Counted from the first letter of the stretch, positions 31,481-44,120 are shown. The stretch is 64,000 bases of DNA from Arcuatula senhousia (GCA_963971305.1 OZ020304.1:4526001-4590000); one strand, 5' to 3'. Made by a program: numbers and translations. Notes: generated by a model from the sequence alone, not told the origin.

Positions 31481-33523
31481 ACTGTGTAAAGTTGGGGAGT
31501 TCATGAGTAATGAGAGTTAAATATAGAACCTTGAGTTGTTTTTGGTAAGCCATTTCGTAAACACGTTTGTGACATATTCTTATTTTCGGAATTATCGTTT
31601 GATTTCATGCAAATCTTACCCAAACTGTATTTACGTGAACTCTCCTAACTAGGGGTGCTCAGATAAAACCTTTATATATGAAGCAATTCATTACTACCTT
31701 ATTTCACAGCGTTGCATTTTTTTTTTCAGTCTTGGAAAAAAATCATTAAATCAATTAGAAACCGATTTGTTGTAACCGACATTTATTGCCACCACAACAC
31801 CTATATAACTAGAGACTATGTAATACCAACAGGTACCTTACTGGGACATGTAGCTAATATAGGTCTCCAGGCTAATCATTTGCTGGTCATGTACATACAT
31901 GACACTTTAATGACATGGACAAAATGATCGCAGATAAAATAGCCACAAAATTCTAACGTTTGGTCACTAATATTATTTCATACTAATAAAACCAAGTACT
32001 TATTATTGGCTTTTCGATTTCTCTTTATTTGTCGGTTCTTGCGGCCAGCTAAAAAATTCTATCAATGCATACTAGAAAACCTAAAATCATTTTTCTGAAC
32101 ACGTTAATCTCTTATGATACGAAATACCTGAAAATTAAAATGATTGAACTTTTCATGAAATTGTTACTAGTCTTTGTCCTGAATATAAGCAATTGCAATT
32201 TGAGTAAAGCTAGAGATTAGTAGACCATTTCATGCAGATCTATGCATTGGAATAAGTTTTTAACAAACAAAAAATGCTCGGTTTTTTCCTTCTTACACTC
32301 TCAAAGGTATTGACTATTTTTCCGGGTTTTGAAAATTGCTTTTTATTTAGTGTCTAGCATATTCTAACCGTAAAAAGTTTTCCATATTTACTTTATAGGA
32401 AAATATTACATGATATCCGTTTTAAACTTTTTTGTCTCTCTGGTGCAAATGACGTCTTCCTACATTCAATAATTTTGAAAATGTCAAATGTCAAGAGAAA
32501 ATCTACATGGAAATCTCATGTCTTCAAAATCAACTTCCTGAAATTGCACAATATATGCTAATGGGAACATGTACATGTAGTTGACCATTGGTCAAAACGA
32601 TTGACGAAAATAATTAAGAAATTATTATAGCATGTTATATAGTGTTAAAGTTCAGTAAAATAAGAATTATTTTCTAATTTGGATAAAAACAAAGAAGACA
32701 GGGTATGTATAATTGAAAATGAAAAACTTAAAGATTTTGGATTTCTTTTACATTTTTTAAGGATCAAAATTTAACTTAAACGTAGATGCTCTCTTAAATA
32801 TTTTTTTCAGGCAGTTTTAATACTAAAATCGTATTTAATTAGGTATGTGCATTGAAAAAAGATAAAGCCTTAAAAAGGCTCGAAAAATATTGTATAGAAA
32901 TCCGTTCGTCATGACATTAGTCTCTCCACATTGAAATCAAACATTATAATTGATAAACGTAAGCGTGGTTTGTTTGTCCGTCCGCTTATGGTATTATTTT
33001 ACTAATCAAAATACAACTAAAGTCAAACGGACAGCCATGGGACGACAAAATCATGCCCTTAATAAGCAGGTGCCCTTTATATAAAGGTTCATTTTGGTTG
33101 ATTTGTTCATAAAAGGGATATTTTTGATATGCCCTTTATAGGCAGTGATTTGCTATATACAGGTGCCCTTTTAAAGCAGGTTCCAGGCAATAGAATGTCT
33201 TACGACTGACGCGCGTTTCGTCCATTCAGGACTTACCAGATGCGCTGTACCTAAAAGAACGAAAATGCCTAACACTTTATGAATATTAATAAATTCATAT
33301 GTATGAATTTTTAAAATCTCTCTTGACACAATTGCAAGGTTGGTCTCAATGAACGAAACTAGATCTTCGGAAGGGACCGACAGTGATTGCCATAAATGGG
33401 ATGGGCAATGCCGCAATGCACGTTAAAAACTCCTTTGTAGGGTTTAAAAAGGGTCCACTACAAATACCACACTCACACACTGCAAACTAGAGAGGAACAT
33501 GTTTCCCAATCAGTCAGTGTAAA
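31481..33523. other. non-coding stretch with degenerate repeats
   Basis: No supported gene. Around 33040-33180 the phrase TGCCCTTTATA recurs four times at irregular spacing. At 33195-33245 there is the phrase ACGCGCGTTTCGTCCATTCA, a type of dispersed sequence I associate with bivalve repeats. Confidence 0.4.
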
Positions 33524-34679
33524 TAGTCCATCAGCCAGGTCCGGAAAAAAATAATTTGAGTGGATACCCCTGTAGACCGATTTTTTATTGCAGAAATCAA
33601 AAGACAAACATGTGAACTTTATTTTGCAACCTGTTATACTTTGCAAAAAGATGCGGAAACTGGTATAACAGAGGCCCCTTTAGGGGTACTATAAACTGTC
33701 AAAAAAATTCAACCCTTATAAAACATTCTATTATACTAAGTCTACTACAATATTATTGAAAAGAAAACTTTTAACATATTAAATGTTGTCCAGACAACCA
33801 ACGACAGACAAAAGTTTGTTAAAATTTTCACTCAAAGAAGTCTTAAAGGGAGATAATACAAGGAATGACTAAAATGTTTTTTTTTTCATTTTCTTTTTTC
33901 ATTTCCTAAAACAATAAGATAGCTAGGTGGAATATTTTGTGGAAAGAATCTACCTACAACATAACAAATTAAATAAAACAATTCCATTAAAATATTTGTG
34001 GTACCGGTTGAAAAGTTTCGGTATTTATGAATGTAGCCCCAGTCGCCTGAAATCTATATTTTTTTCATGTGTAAATACAAATGATGAACATAATGTGTTT
34101 CATTATATATTTTTTCAATTTTAGTTTATATATTTGACCTTTTTGAAACTATAGTATCATAATATAAGAACTTTAGTCTTAATTGTCGTTTAAAAGTTGC
34201 CATAATTACACGTACATGTGCATTTTGGATCATTTTGCAAGGCAGCATACAACATGTATACAATAATGGCGCTGCATGTTTGACCGTTTGTTGCATTTAG
34301 TTACAAAAGGGATACAAAGTTACTGTTATCGAGGAAATATGCCAGCCAATTAATAAAGTTCTATATGGATCTTTTTTTTTCAATTTATTTGACGCTTTGT
34401 TATGATTGTTTTGCCTTTTGAAATTACTACTAGTATATTTGTAAATACTTTGAAGATCCATATTTAGCTTCTTCATTGTTGGCAGTTGTTTCCTGTACCG
34501 TCTAGAGAATCTAGATTTTAACGAAATTCAAAGCAATAAGCGTACTTCTAAAACAACAAAAAAGAAAATCTCATTACAATCGTAACTAAATATATTTTGA
34601 AAAACAGGCCTTTTTATTGTGAACTTTGTTATGCTGCTGAGCAATGTCGTAGAGTTTGGTCAATTTTTCCCAGAAAGAA

Positions 34680-35560
34680 GTTAACTAAACGAAGTTGAAA
34701 TCACCAAACCATTGAAGTTAGTGATTGAGCTAACCGACGAATGAATTGAAAGAAGCAAACAGGCACAAATAGGGCATTCGAGTGTCAAAAGTTCGAAAGG
34801 GCAACGACAAAACCGGTAAACATGAACAAGAACAGCACGAAGAAACACAAAACACAAAATCAACCGAACGGAAATCAACAACGCCAACTCAAGTCGTAAC
34901 AAGTGTTAACTCGGGTGCTCCGGAAGAGTAAGCCGTTTTTGGCTGCTATAGCACATCCGTCGTGTTGCTAATTTTCAATTCAGTGTGTCAAATCTGGTAA
35001 AGGAAGACAAAACAAATTTCTAAGACAAACCAACATCTGCACTCATTTGAGAGATTGTCTACGAGTGCACGGTGTCTACCGTACAATTTCTTGAGTGAAG
35101 ACAGTTACCGTGGAGCAACATAACCCTGTGTTATTAAAAACGAAAGAATATGGAATATGTGCCTTTTCTGTGTCAAACGTGAAGCTCTGCCAAGGAATCG
35201 ATGTAATTGCCGCAAGCTCTGGAGTAACGAATCAACTGTGATACGAACACTTTATAAGCCGGAGCGGACGGAATGTTGCTACACAAAAAGGGAAAGTTGA
35301 AGTCATCACGTTTGTCATAGAGCTTTGTTGAAGTATTCCTTGAGAGTCAATTACGAGATGTAAATCTAACTGAAGCAGACTTCCTAGAATCCATTGTGTC
35401 CCTTATCTCAGGTTCCTGAGGATATATGAGATGGAGAAAGTCACCAAATAGAGAATTGTTCAGTGAAAGGACATTATCAATACTTGTATAACGGAATGTG
35501 AGATAAAAAGAGATAGCCTGTCTAGTTCTCCACGAGTACAATATGTCCCGTCTTATATCT
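34680..35560 (-). pseudogene. Penelope-like reverse transcriptase remnant
   Basis: Minus-strand match to 56880-57640: recognisable TFRYTSIDNVLSLNNSLFGDFLHLIYPQEPEI (35360-35500, here as an ORF piece), then SKASVRFTS..., then degenerate 3' sequence ending near TTCGAAAGGGCAACGAC. Stops and frameshifts throughout. 5'-truncated. It lies inside the 4 kb inverted-repeat element. Confidence 0.75.
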
Positions 35561-37425
35561 CATTCAAAATTTCTAAAAAAATCAAAGAAAACTACTTGTC
35601 CTGATTATGTGTTAAAATGCGAATACTGTAATCTTACTATTTGTGTGGTTTTTAACTTTGCTGATTTCAGTGTTTCCCATTTTTCATGATATTACATAAA
35701 AAAAGAAATAATGGTACACTAATGATATAAGTTTCTGTTGTATTCTTTGTGTGTCGCCAGTAACATTAGACAGAAGCGACATACATAGGCTCACATTGTG
35801 ATTGTTCGTCTTCTTAAATCGAGCGTCGCTCTGCAAAGTTATTAAGTATTCCGTCTCAATTTTTATGTAACTTAACTCTATGTTTCTTAATAGAGTTAAG
35901 GAATTACTCAACTACTTCCTGTTAACAGAATACTTTATAGACAAAAATACAAAATTCTGACATCGTTTGGGACAAAGTAACTGAGCAAACGGATACAAAC
36001 TTTCTATGGGAACAGACACTTCAAGGTTAAGAGCATATGCTGGTACATGAAGATCAACGTGCCCTTTGCAATGGAAAAAGCTTCAGCACCATTTTCTATT
36101 CATTTACAGCTGACCAGTACCAGTATTGCCTGAGGAACTTTGGTGTGCTTTTGATTCTTAACAACAGCAATCGTCCGAAAAATCATGTATGTGGCGTAGT
36201 CTTTGGGAATGTTTAGGAATGAGATGACATTGCTGTTAAATCTTTAAAATGGAATGCAGTATTGTAAAAATCCATCATCAATGAGGACTTCTTGTCTTCT
36301 AGTACTCTTTTTTTATGAGATAGAACATTACCACGAAAAGAGGGGGTGGGTTTGGTCCGATCAGACAATTATTTTTTTCATAAAGGTGTCTCGAGACAAA
36401 TTTTTGTTTTCATCATTAGCATTATTCTATATGGCAGAAATCCTTCTTCAAAATATTTTATCCTCTGTTACTTAAATATTTTTCATCAAAATTCAGATTC
36501 ATAATATTATTTTAGGAAAACACCAACCCCCTCATCCATTCTTTGATTTCATAACAATAGAATTGGAGAAAAAAAAACTAAATTTACAAAACGACATCAT
36601 TACATTATTTTAAGGCGACAGCTCGATATAAATTGTCGCCAGAAATAAAGAATAGATAAGTTATAAGTAAAATGTAATGCAAATATTTCATATAAGTATA
36701 AATAAAGTCAAACGCACCTGACCTAAAGTAAAGTCTAACAGGCCAAACACAAGAAAACGTGATTAATTGGTTATAACTTTGTTTTTAATAATGTAAAAAA
36801 TCACCTTTACTGTAATATAACTTCTTTTATGTTGGTTTTAAAAAAATACCATAGAAATGACTTAAAAACATGAAAAATATTGATTCTAAAAATAGAAAAA
36901 GTGACCTTCACATTTAATAATTTAAAAAATAAAACCATATCGGTCAAACCATTACAATCCGCACATGGACATTAAAAATGGGTTTTTCTGTAAAACACTG
37001 TTTTTATCAAATCCTGGTGGTTTTGATATTTTTAATTGTGACCATTGTAATTAGGTGAATCTTGTTGAGTAAATTTTACCTGTGATACGTGAGAAGTCAT
37101 AGGAAGACATTCGCAAATTGTAAAAATAGGGAAATTTTGAACGTAATAATTGGCAATTTTAAATCTAAAAAATATCTTTTTTAGACATTGTTATGATGCA
37201 AATTCTTTTCCTAAGTCAATAATCCCTATGCATACTATAGATTTATAAAACAGTAATTGAAGTTTTCAACCCCATGTTCAATTTATTGAAAATAAATGAA
37301 TGACTACTTTTCAATTGCTCACCAGAGGGTCCAGAAAAATGATTTTTACGCTATTTTCCGCATATTTTATACAAGTATAACATTTGGAATTATGAAGCTT
37401 AGATGTAATACTAAATTTTTGTACC
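35561..37425. other. non-coding part of the 4 kb element
   Basis: AT-rich, stops in all frames. I see no gene. Confidence 0.5.
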
Positions 37426-37652
37426 ATAAAAAATCGGTCTACGGGGGTATCCACTCAACTTTTAAATATGACGTCTTTTCAGAGTTGGCTGATGGACTAA
37501 AATGAATAACTTTAAAGTAAAATCTAAGTGCAAAAAAGTTTCATCTATACCTATTGAAAAAATATTTCCATATCATAATATATGAATTCATGGCCATAAA
37601 GTGTAGTACTAATTTAAAGTTCATACATTTTTTACCCTTTATTTTCAGGAAC

Positions 37653-38834
37653 ATGAAACTTTGTTTAATAGTGGCATTGGTTTCGACAATTGTTTCTTCT
37701 GTGCTGTCACAACGAGGAGACATGGGGTATATTGATGAAGAGGAAATCATCGATGTTCCAGACGACGGTCCATGGCGAGGCGATGTTCCATCATGGGAGA
37801 CAGGATCCGGTCCGATAGTCGGCGCTGCTGTATTTGGAATACCAGATGAACAATATCACTTCGGAGGTTCGGTTCCTTATTTTGTCGGAAACCAGTTTGA
37901 TAAGACGCATCATGGTAAGTAAAACAAATGATGTTTGAATTTATAAGAAAGGTCCTCAAGGTCGAATTCTCATTGCTATGGTAGGCTTCATTTTAAAATG
38001 CTTCTTATTTACGCTATTCATTTTGCTGACTAAGACTCAACTTAAAAATAATTATAATTCATGTTATTCATTAATTATATTTCTACCTTTATTTTTTCAC
38101 CGTTCAGGTTTAAACACACTTTAACTATATTTTTATCTAAAATGACCGAATGCTTTGACAGACTGGTGCTTTTTCCCTCTTATAAATTAAAAAAGTTTAT
38201 AAAATTCGAAAACCCACAAATCAATTCGTAAAGCTCCTGGGTTAATTTGTCATCATGTCTTTTGTGCATATTCTGTTTCTAATATTTGCACACTATTCGG
38301 TAATTCATGTTATTTTTTGCAGGAAAACCATGCAAAGTTCTCAAAGGGTATGGCAGCAAAAGCAACTTCCAACACGTCTACCAATCACATGATTTCGGTG
38401 GAGCGTATAATACAATGCCCTATCCAACTAGTGGAGCCATTAGCAGTTATCCATCGCCAATCCACACGTTCCCAGAGTATAATAGCAACTACCCGGGTGT
38501 CAACAATTATTACCCACAAGTCCAAAATAACTACCCAGAAGTCAACGGTAATTACCCAGAAGCCTCAAATATTGGAAATCAGATGTATTCGTCGTCTGCA
38601 ACGTATCAAAACAGTGCCTTATATAACACATACCCAAGTAACCCATCACCTACAGTCAGTTCTCCAGGGAATACAATGACTTTTCCGTCCGATGGTCTGT
38701 ATCAACCAAACTACAATGTACAAAATGTTCTGACATCAGGACAACAAATCTCATCACAGCCGATATTTTCTAACAATGGACTGAATAGTCCGAATGCTCT
38801 TCCATACCAGGATCACGAAAACTCGTACCAATAA
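37653..38834 (+). CDS. secreted Asn/Tyr/Pro-rich protein, two coding exons
   Basis: Exon 1 (37649-37914) starts after a TTTATTTTCAG acceptor, so an upstream untranslated exon is expected. The ATG at 37653 begins MKLCLIVALVSTIVSSVLSQ, a clear signal peptide, and is followed by an acidic stretch (about residues 27-40, DEEEIIDVPDD). A GTAAGT donor follows at 37915 in phase 1. Exon 2 (38323-38834) follows a TTTTTTGCAG acceptor and keeps the frame (GKPCKVLKGYG). The protein is 257 residues. About residues 130-160 carry reiterated NNYPQV/NNYPEV/GNYPEA units, and the tail is rich in S, N, Q and P. An AATAAA lies at 38940. Low complexity, one cysteine in the mature part and a signal peptide suggest an extracellular structural protein such as shell matrix or byssus. 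I do not recognise the family. Confidence 0.85.
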
Positions 38835-38939
38835 TGTCATACAAATTGTCTCGTTTAAGTTTGTTGTAATGTTTTTTAATCTACAAATACGCTACTCATA
38901 TTTGATTTATTGGTTTTATTTATTATTCATTTATACACA

Positions 38940-38945
38940 AATAAA
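38940..38945 (+). terminator. polyadenylation signal of the Asn/Tyr/Pro-rich protein gene
   Basis: AATAAA 106 bases after the stop codon, in an AT-rich 3' region. Confidence 0.6.
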
Positions 38946-38989
38946 GTATAGTTTATTTTGTAAAAAATATCGTTTAATTGTTGTATGAT

Positions 38990-40385
38990 TCAGTCCCGCA
39001 TCGACCTCAAGGTTCTAGTCTGCTCTGTAGACTTTTCTGTCCTCGGTAGGTGATCGAGCTTTCATTCTTGGTAGATTGTTTGCCTTTGATACTTGTAAGC
39101 ATTCATAATTCTAATTATTTTCTACTCTCGGTAGTTGATTAAGCTTCCATGCACGGTAGCTGTTCTGTCCTCGGCAGTTGATTAAGCTTTTATGCTCGCC
39201 ATTAGGGAACGACCATTCAACTTGAAGGGGGGGCTTGGTTTTTTCCTAAAAAAATATTCTGAAAATTATTTTTGATGAAAAAAATATTTTGGCAGCTGAG
39301 GGTAAGAAAAAAATATTCTGAAGAAGGATTTCTGCTAAAAAAATAATGCTAATAATGAAAAAAATATTCTGTCACGACGCCTTCGAAAAATAAATTTTCT
39401 GATCAAAATAAAAAACCAAGGCCCCCCCTTCAAGTTAAATGGTCCGTCCCTTAGACTTTTCTGTACTTTGTAGTAGATCGCTACTCATCTGTCCTCGGTA
39501 GTTGATTTAGCTTACAGGCTCACTAGTTTTCTGCCCTATGTAGCTGAATTATCCCTTATGCTCACTGGCCTTTTTGTCCTCAATAGCTTATTTAGCTTTC
39601 ATGCTCGCTAGCATTCCTTTCCTTGGTGCATGTAGTTGAATAAAGAGTAGCTTTCATGCTCGCTAGCCTCTCTGTCCTCGATAGTTGATTTACTTGTAGC
39701 TTTCATGTTCGCTAGCCTCTCTGTCCTCGGTAGCTGATTAAGCCTTCATGTTCGCTAGCCTGTCTGCCCTCGGAAGTTGATTTAACTTTCATGATCGCTA
39801 GCCTTTTTGTCGTCGGTAGCTGATTTAGCTTCAATGTTCGCTAGCCTGTCTGCCCTCGGTAGTTGATTTAAATTTCATGTTCGCTAGCCTTTCTGTCCTC
39901 TGTTGCTGATTTAGCTTTCATGCTCGCTAGCTTTTGTATCCTCTGTAGTTGATTTACTAGTAGCTTTCATGCTCGCTTTCCTTTCTGTCCTCGGTAGTTG
40001 ATTTAGCTTCCATGCTCGCTAACCTTTCTGTCCTCGGTTGTTGATTTAGCTTCCATGGTCGCTAGTCTTTCTGTCCTCGGTTGTTGATTTAGCTTCCATG
40101 GTCGCTAGTCTTTCTGTCCTCGGTTGTTGATTTAGCTTCCATGGTCGCTAGTCTTTCTGTCCTCGGTTGTTGATTTAGCTTCCATGGTCGCTAGTCTTTC
40201 TGTCCTCGGTAGTTGATTTAGCTTCCATGGTTGCTAGCCTTTCTGTCCTCGGTTGTTGATTTAGCTTCCATGGTTGCTAGCCTTTCTGTCCTCGGTTGTT
40301 GATTTAGCTTCCATGGTCGCTAACCTTTCTGTCCCTGGTAGTTAATATAGCTTTCATGTCCGCTAGTCTTTAACCACACTCGTTA
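38990..40385 (+). repeat. 43-bp minisatellite
   Basis: Units of the form TTTCTGTCCTCGGTTGTTGA followed by TTTAGCTTCCATGGTCGCTAG. Copies are degenerate before about 39990 and almost identical at 40040-40300. A MITE at 39205-39450 splits the older part. Contiguous units without spacers. Confidence 0.9.
39205..39450. mobile_element. 246-bp MITE with TTA flanks (Harbinger-like)
   Basis: TTA (39202-39204), then GGGAACGACCATTCAACTTG and a GGGGGGG run; the right end is CAAGTTAAATGGTCCGTCCC followed by TTA (39451-39453). Inverted ends of about 40 bases. A 3-bp TTA duplication with GG-starting ends fits PIF/Harbinger. The middle is made of AAAAAATATTCTG repeats. It sits inside the 43-bp minisatellite. 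Confidence 0.78.
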
Positions 40386-41725
40386 GTTGATTTAAATTTC
40401 ATTTCTGAAAAATCGCTTTATGTATGAATTTTATTTATGGTTTTTGAAAGCTGTTAAATTCGTTAAATTTTAGAGAAATTGCTGCTGCTGATAAAAGTTT
40501 ATCAGATACTTTATTGGTTTTAAGGAACTCGAGTTACTTATCTCAAATCCCACCCCCACCCCCACCCCCGGTTTCAACTCGTTAAAAATGTCTTACATGA
40601 TTATACATGTGTTATGTTCTCTCAGTTTGATAAATTGTCAATAACCGGTAATAGAATTTCTTTATTTCTTTGGCATCTTGTTCCATTTGTCGTGGTTGTT
40701 TGTTGCGATCGAATTTCTTGAGTGCGCAATAAGTTAGAAATAGGAGAGGGTAACATATAATCTACCGTGACTATTGTGTGCGCGCAGAGGACATTGTAAT
40801 TTATATGATAGTTTTGTTTTTTCTGTTGAATTAAAAGAGGTTTGATTTATTATCTTCTGAATACAGATTGCTCTCCAAAATGGTTGAGCCCATGTATGAA
40901 TTTTTATTATGTATCTTATGACAAAAAAGACCCCAAAAAAGCACTTCATTTGCATGTACTTTTTCACTCATAATTGCATGCAAGTCACACAATAGAATTG
41001 GGAATATTTAGAAAGCCATCATTTAATGTAGAATTAGTGAGGAAAGAACAAATTAAGCCAAGAATATAGTTCATCGCATAAAAATAACAACCCCGTCAGT
41101 TAATTCCAAAACAGAATAAATTCAAGATCAATCTGAATGTTTAACATTAAAATGGATGAGGCAAACACTTTTGTGCAACCTAACTGCTTCACAGGTTAGA
41201 CAGACGGTGCCACATTTGAATGTTATTTCTTCATAGACAGAATAAATATATTAATTGTGGTCATTCCTATTAAGAAACACAATAATGAATGAAAACAAGG
41301 AAAACGATCTTTTAAAAGTTAACGTCAAGCCTTACAGAGGTTTCGACATCCAAGCTGGACATTGAATAATTAACGTATCTGTAACATTAACAAAACTGTT
41401 TAGCCCTTGTTTTTTTTTTCATTTCGTTGTGAACTTGTATCACAATACATTGACCTCAGACCTATTTTTTAACAAAAGTCTTTCACCTTTAAAGAATGAC
41501 TATACTTTTTAAGAAGGGAGTATAAAACCTTTACTATGAAGTACACGTTCACAAAAATTCACATGGTCTAATTTTTTTGTTACCATAATACTTATAAAAT
41601 GATAGATTTGTGATAAATTGATCAATATAATTGATGATTGGTCACCAATTTTATGGTCAAAAGAGAAGAATTTGTCAAACAATGATCGACAGTTATGACC
41701 ACAGAAAGCCTGACCATTACACCTC
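40386..41725. other. non-coding stretch
   Basis: Apart from a CCCCCAC run at about 40549-40570, I see nothing recognisable. Confidence 0.5.
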
Positions 41726-41801
41726 ATTTGCATACTCTATAAAAATCTGGCCTTTATTCTTTTCCATACCACATTGGTCGAGGTTTTGGTCAGCACAAAC
41801 G
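41726..41801 (+). promoter_or_regulatory. TATA promoter and untranslated first exon
   Basis: An octamer-like ATTTGCAT (41726-41733) lies just upstream of a TATAAAAA box (41738-41745). A transcription start would fall near 41768. The short following exon ends at 41801 in front of a GTATGT donor. The next acceptor with a start codon close behind it is at 43364, so this is the likely promoter and 5' UTR exon of the small secreted protein gene at 43371. The link is inferred from position. Confidence 0.5.
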
Positions 41802-43364
41802 GTATGTTACACATTGTTTTTTTTTTATACTTTTTCTGGGTTTTGAGATGATTTCTTGAATGTGTGCATGTTTATATTATTTGGTATGAATGTGCTTTTT
41901 CTTGCCCTGCGCCTTTTTTTCATTTTTTGTACTTTCAGGATTTCATTGTTCAAACCATATATTCAGTTTTGTATTCCGAGGCAAGTTTGCAATTTTTTTT
42001 TAATAATAGAAAATAATGAGATTCTAAATATATGCTAGCATTTTGATGTTTGATGCATTGACCGTCGACGATCCGGACATACGAAATACTTTTATGAATA
42101 ATGTTAAAAAATTTTAAGGTTTTTTCCCTATTCAGAGGTTTTGTGATTTTTGTAGACATTTGATCAAAATAAGGCAGTGAGTAACTAGAAATATTGATTA
42201 TAGTACAATAAAATTAAAACTACCTTATCTTTTTAATCTGTATCATATTATTTTCACCTAAGTAAAGGAGATTCTGAGTACATCTAACTTGTAAAAAGTA
42301 TATGTCCGTGGTGATATAAGAAAGTTTAGTCCCACAAATGTGTTTTTTTTTTCATTTTCAAGACATCACAAATTAGTAAAAATCAAGATTTTTTCAAATT
42401 TTCATTCATACCAAAAAGTAGAAAAAAAAAACATTGGACAATTATATCTTAAAAAACTCAGAAAGCAAATCATATGAATTGCATGCATATTTGTTGGAAA
42501 AATGAATTTTAATACTCCTAGTCTAAAATTGGTTAAATTCTGATTGTGATCAATGGTCAAATTTCGTAAAAAATTATCATATCTCAAAAACAACTTGTCG
42601 TATATGTACATATTTTTTTTTTACATATTTTGGATGGATATATATCCATCAAAAGTTTTCAATTTATATGAGGCAAGTTTTTTTATAAAAACAATCTAAT
42701 TAAAATCAGCTGTTTGATCCGTTCCGCTACTCTCCTCTCTATTTTAATTAGATTGTTTAAAAAATATCCACAAACGAGATTTCAACGAGACTGAAACCTC
42801 AGAAGAATAACTGTAAACGATTTTTTTCTGGAAAATTATTAGCTTATGTAAAAGGACGCAATAGAATAAGGATTTTCTAATTCTATGTCAATTGATTCAA
42901 AAACATCATTTAGTTTGGCCCTTTTCTTTCTGTCTTTCTTTCTTTCTTTTGTCGAAAATACCGTATTGAATATCCATTGCCTAAACTCAGTTCTGCTATG
43001 AAAGATTGAGTTTGTTGTTTTGTGTTTATGTTTAAAGAATTTATTCGATGGAAAGAATTGTTGCATTAAATTAAATAAATTCAATAGAAATATTAACAGA
43101 TTTAAGATTTAAAAAAAACACCCAAAACTAACAGGTAACTTTTTTTTTAAAAAAACCGTCACATAAATTTAAAAAATACATGTGTCTACCGTGGTTTTCA
43201 TTGAAAACACAACACACTATCTAAACATTGGAGAAAAAAAATAAAAATAAAAAACAATTAAACAAGACTAGCATTTTAATTTCGGTGATTATCTAAGGGT
43301 AACGTTTGCCTCATGCGTATCCCCCCCCTCCATCCATAGTTCTAGTATGACGTTATTATTGCAG
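41802..43364 (+). other. probable first intron of the small secreted protein gene
   Basis: Non-coding; contains the perfect hairpin at 42689-42758. Runs from the GTATGT donor to a TTATTATTGCAG acceptor. Confidence 0.45.
42689..42758. repeat. perfect 18-bp inverted repeat with 34-bp loop
   Basis: AAACAATCTAATTAAAAT (42689-42706) and ATTTTAATTAGATTGTTT (42741-42758) are exact complements. The loop CAGCTGTTTGATCCG...CTCTCT is markedly less AT-rich than the surrounding intron. A small MITE or a structured RNA segment. Confidence 0.75.
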
Positions 43365-43370
43365 AGTAAC

Positions 43371-43640
43371 ATGAAGGTTGGATTAGTATCAGTAATGCTG
43401 GTTGTCCTTATGGGCATGTGCTCTGCACAAAATTTAGGATTATTTCCAACACTTGCAGCAGGAACAAATGCCATTCTGACAGCTGGAGCCTTCGCACTCC
43501 CCTTTCTGATAGCTAATGGCAGATTCGGCGGAGGAAGACAGAGACCACAAATCCAAAGAGTACCATTGTTTATCCCACCATACCCACAACCATTCATTGG
43601 TCCATGGCCTCCACGTGGATTCGGAGGATTCCATGGTTAA
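43371..43640 (+). CDS. small secreted Gly/Pro-rich protein
   Basis: The exon starts at 43365 after a TTATTATTGCAG acceptor, six bases before the ATG, so the longer upstream reading frame is intronic. The 89-residue product begins MKVGLVSVMLVVLMGMCSA, a signal peptide with cleavage expected before QN. A hydrophobic segment follows (about residues 30-48), then RFGGGRQRPQ and a Pro/aromatic tail with PPYPQPFIGPWPP and GFGGFHG at the end. There are no cysteines in the mature part. A GTGAGT donor at 43649, eight bases after the stop, and an acceptor before 44032 show a 3' UTR intron; AATAAA follows at 44099. Probably an extracellular matrix-type protein. Family not recognised. Confidence 0.82.
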   Translation: MKVGLVSVMLVVLMGMCSAQNLGLFPTLAAGTNAILTAGAFALPFLIANGRFGGGRQRPQIQRVPLFIPPYPQPFIGPWPPRGFGGFHG

Positions 43641-44031
43641 AATAAAAAGTGAGTAAAGTATTCAATTCTATCTTAAAAGGTAGCATTTTACTTGTATTCT
43701 GCATATCAATAGCATGCATGAAGCCTAGTTTTAAATTTAAATATAGCTGATTAAGACCATAAAAATTATGCACATTATGCAATGCTTGATATTTCAAGAT
43801 TAATAACAAAAATTGTGCAATTCATCTACTTATAGGTACAAACTGGTCTTTAACTCTAAATCGGTTGGACCTTTTCAATCCACCTTACTCAAACATTCGA
43901 CAGAAGGCATGTAAAAATGAGAAATCATCAAATGCATTTAAGAATCGTTTCCTTTTTCAAAGACAGAGAACATTTTTGATTTCCACTCTTAAAAACCAAA
44001 ACTATATCGAATGTTTTCTTTTTCTTTGCAG

Positions 44032-44120
44032 ATGAACTCCATGTGATGTTTTTGTGACATGAATGACATTTGTTACTTGTTGGTTTTATGTATATTTTAA
44101 TAAATAAACTTGCTGGGAAT
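44032..44120 (+). terminator. 3' UTR exon and polyadenylation signal of the small secreted protein gene
   Basis: A TTTTTCTTTGCAG acceptor precedes 44032. AATAAATAAAC at 44099-44109 supplies the poly-A signal. No coding sequence in the exon. Confidence 0.55.

Larger units (their letters stand above)
33526..37497. mobile_element. 4 kb inverted-repeat element flanked by TA
   Basis: Left end GTCCATCAGCCA (33526) and right end TGGCTGATGGAC (37497) are inverted. Similarity continues inward for about 75 bases, including TTGAGTGGATACCCC and GTAGACCGATTTTTT on the left and their complements near 37425-37465. TA stands on both sides. The interior is non-coding except for a Penelope-like remnant at 34680-35560. 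The right end lies only about 150 bases upstream of the coding exon at 37649. Confidence 0.68.
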
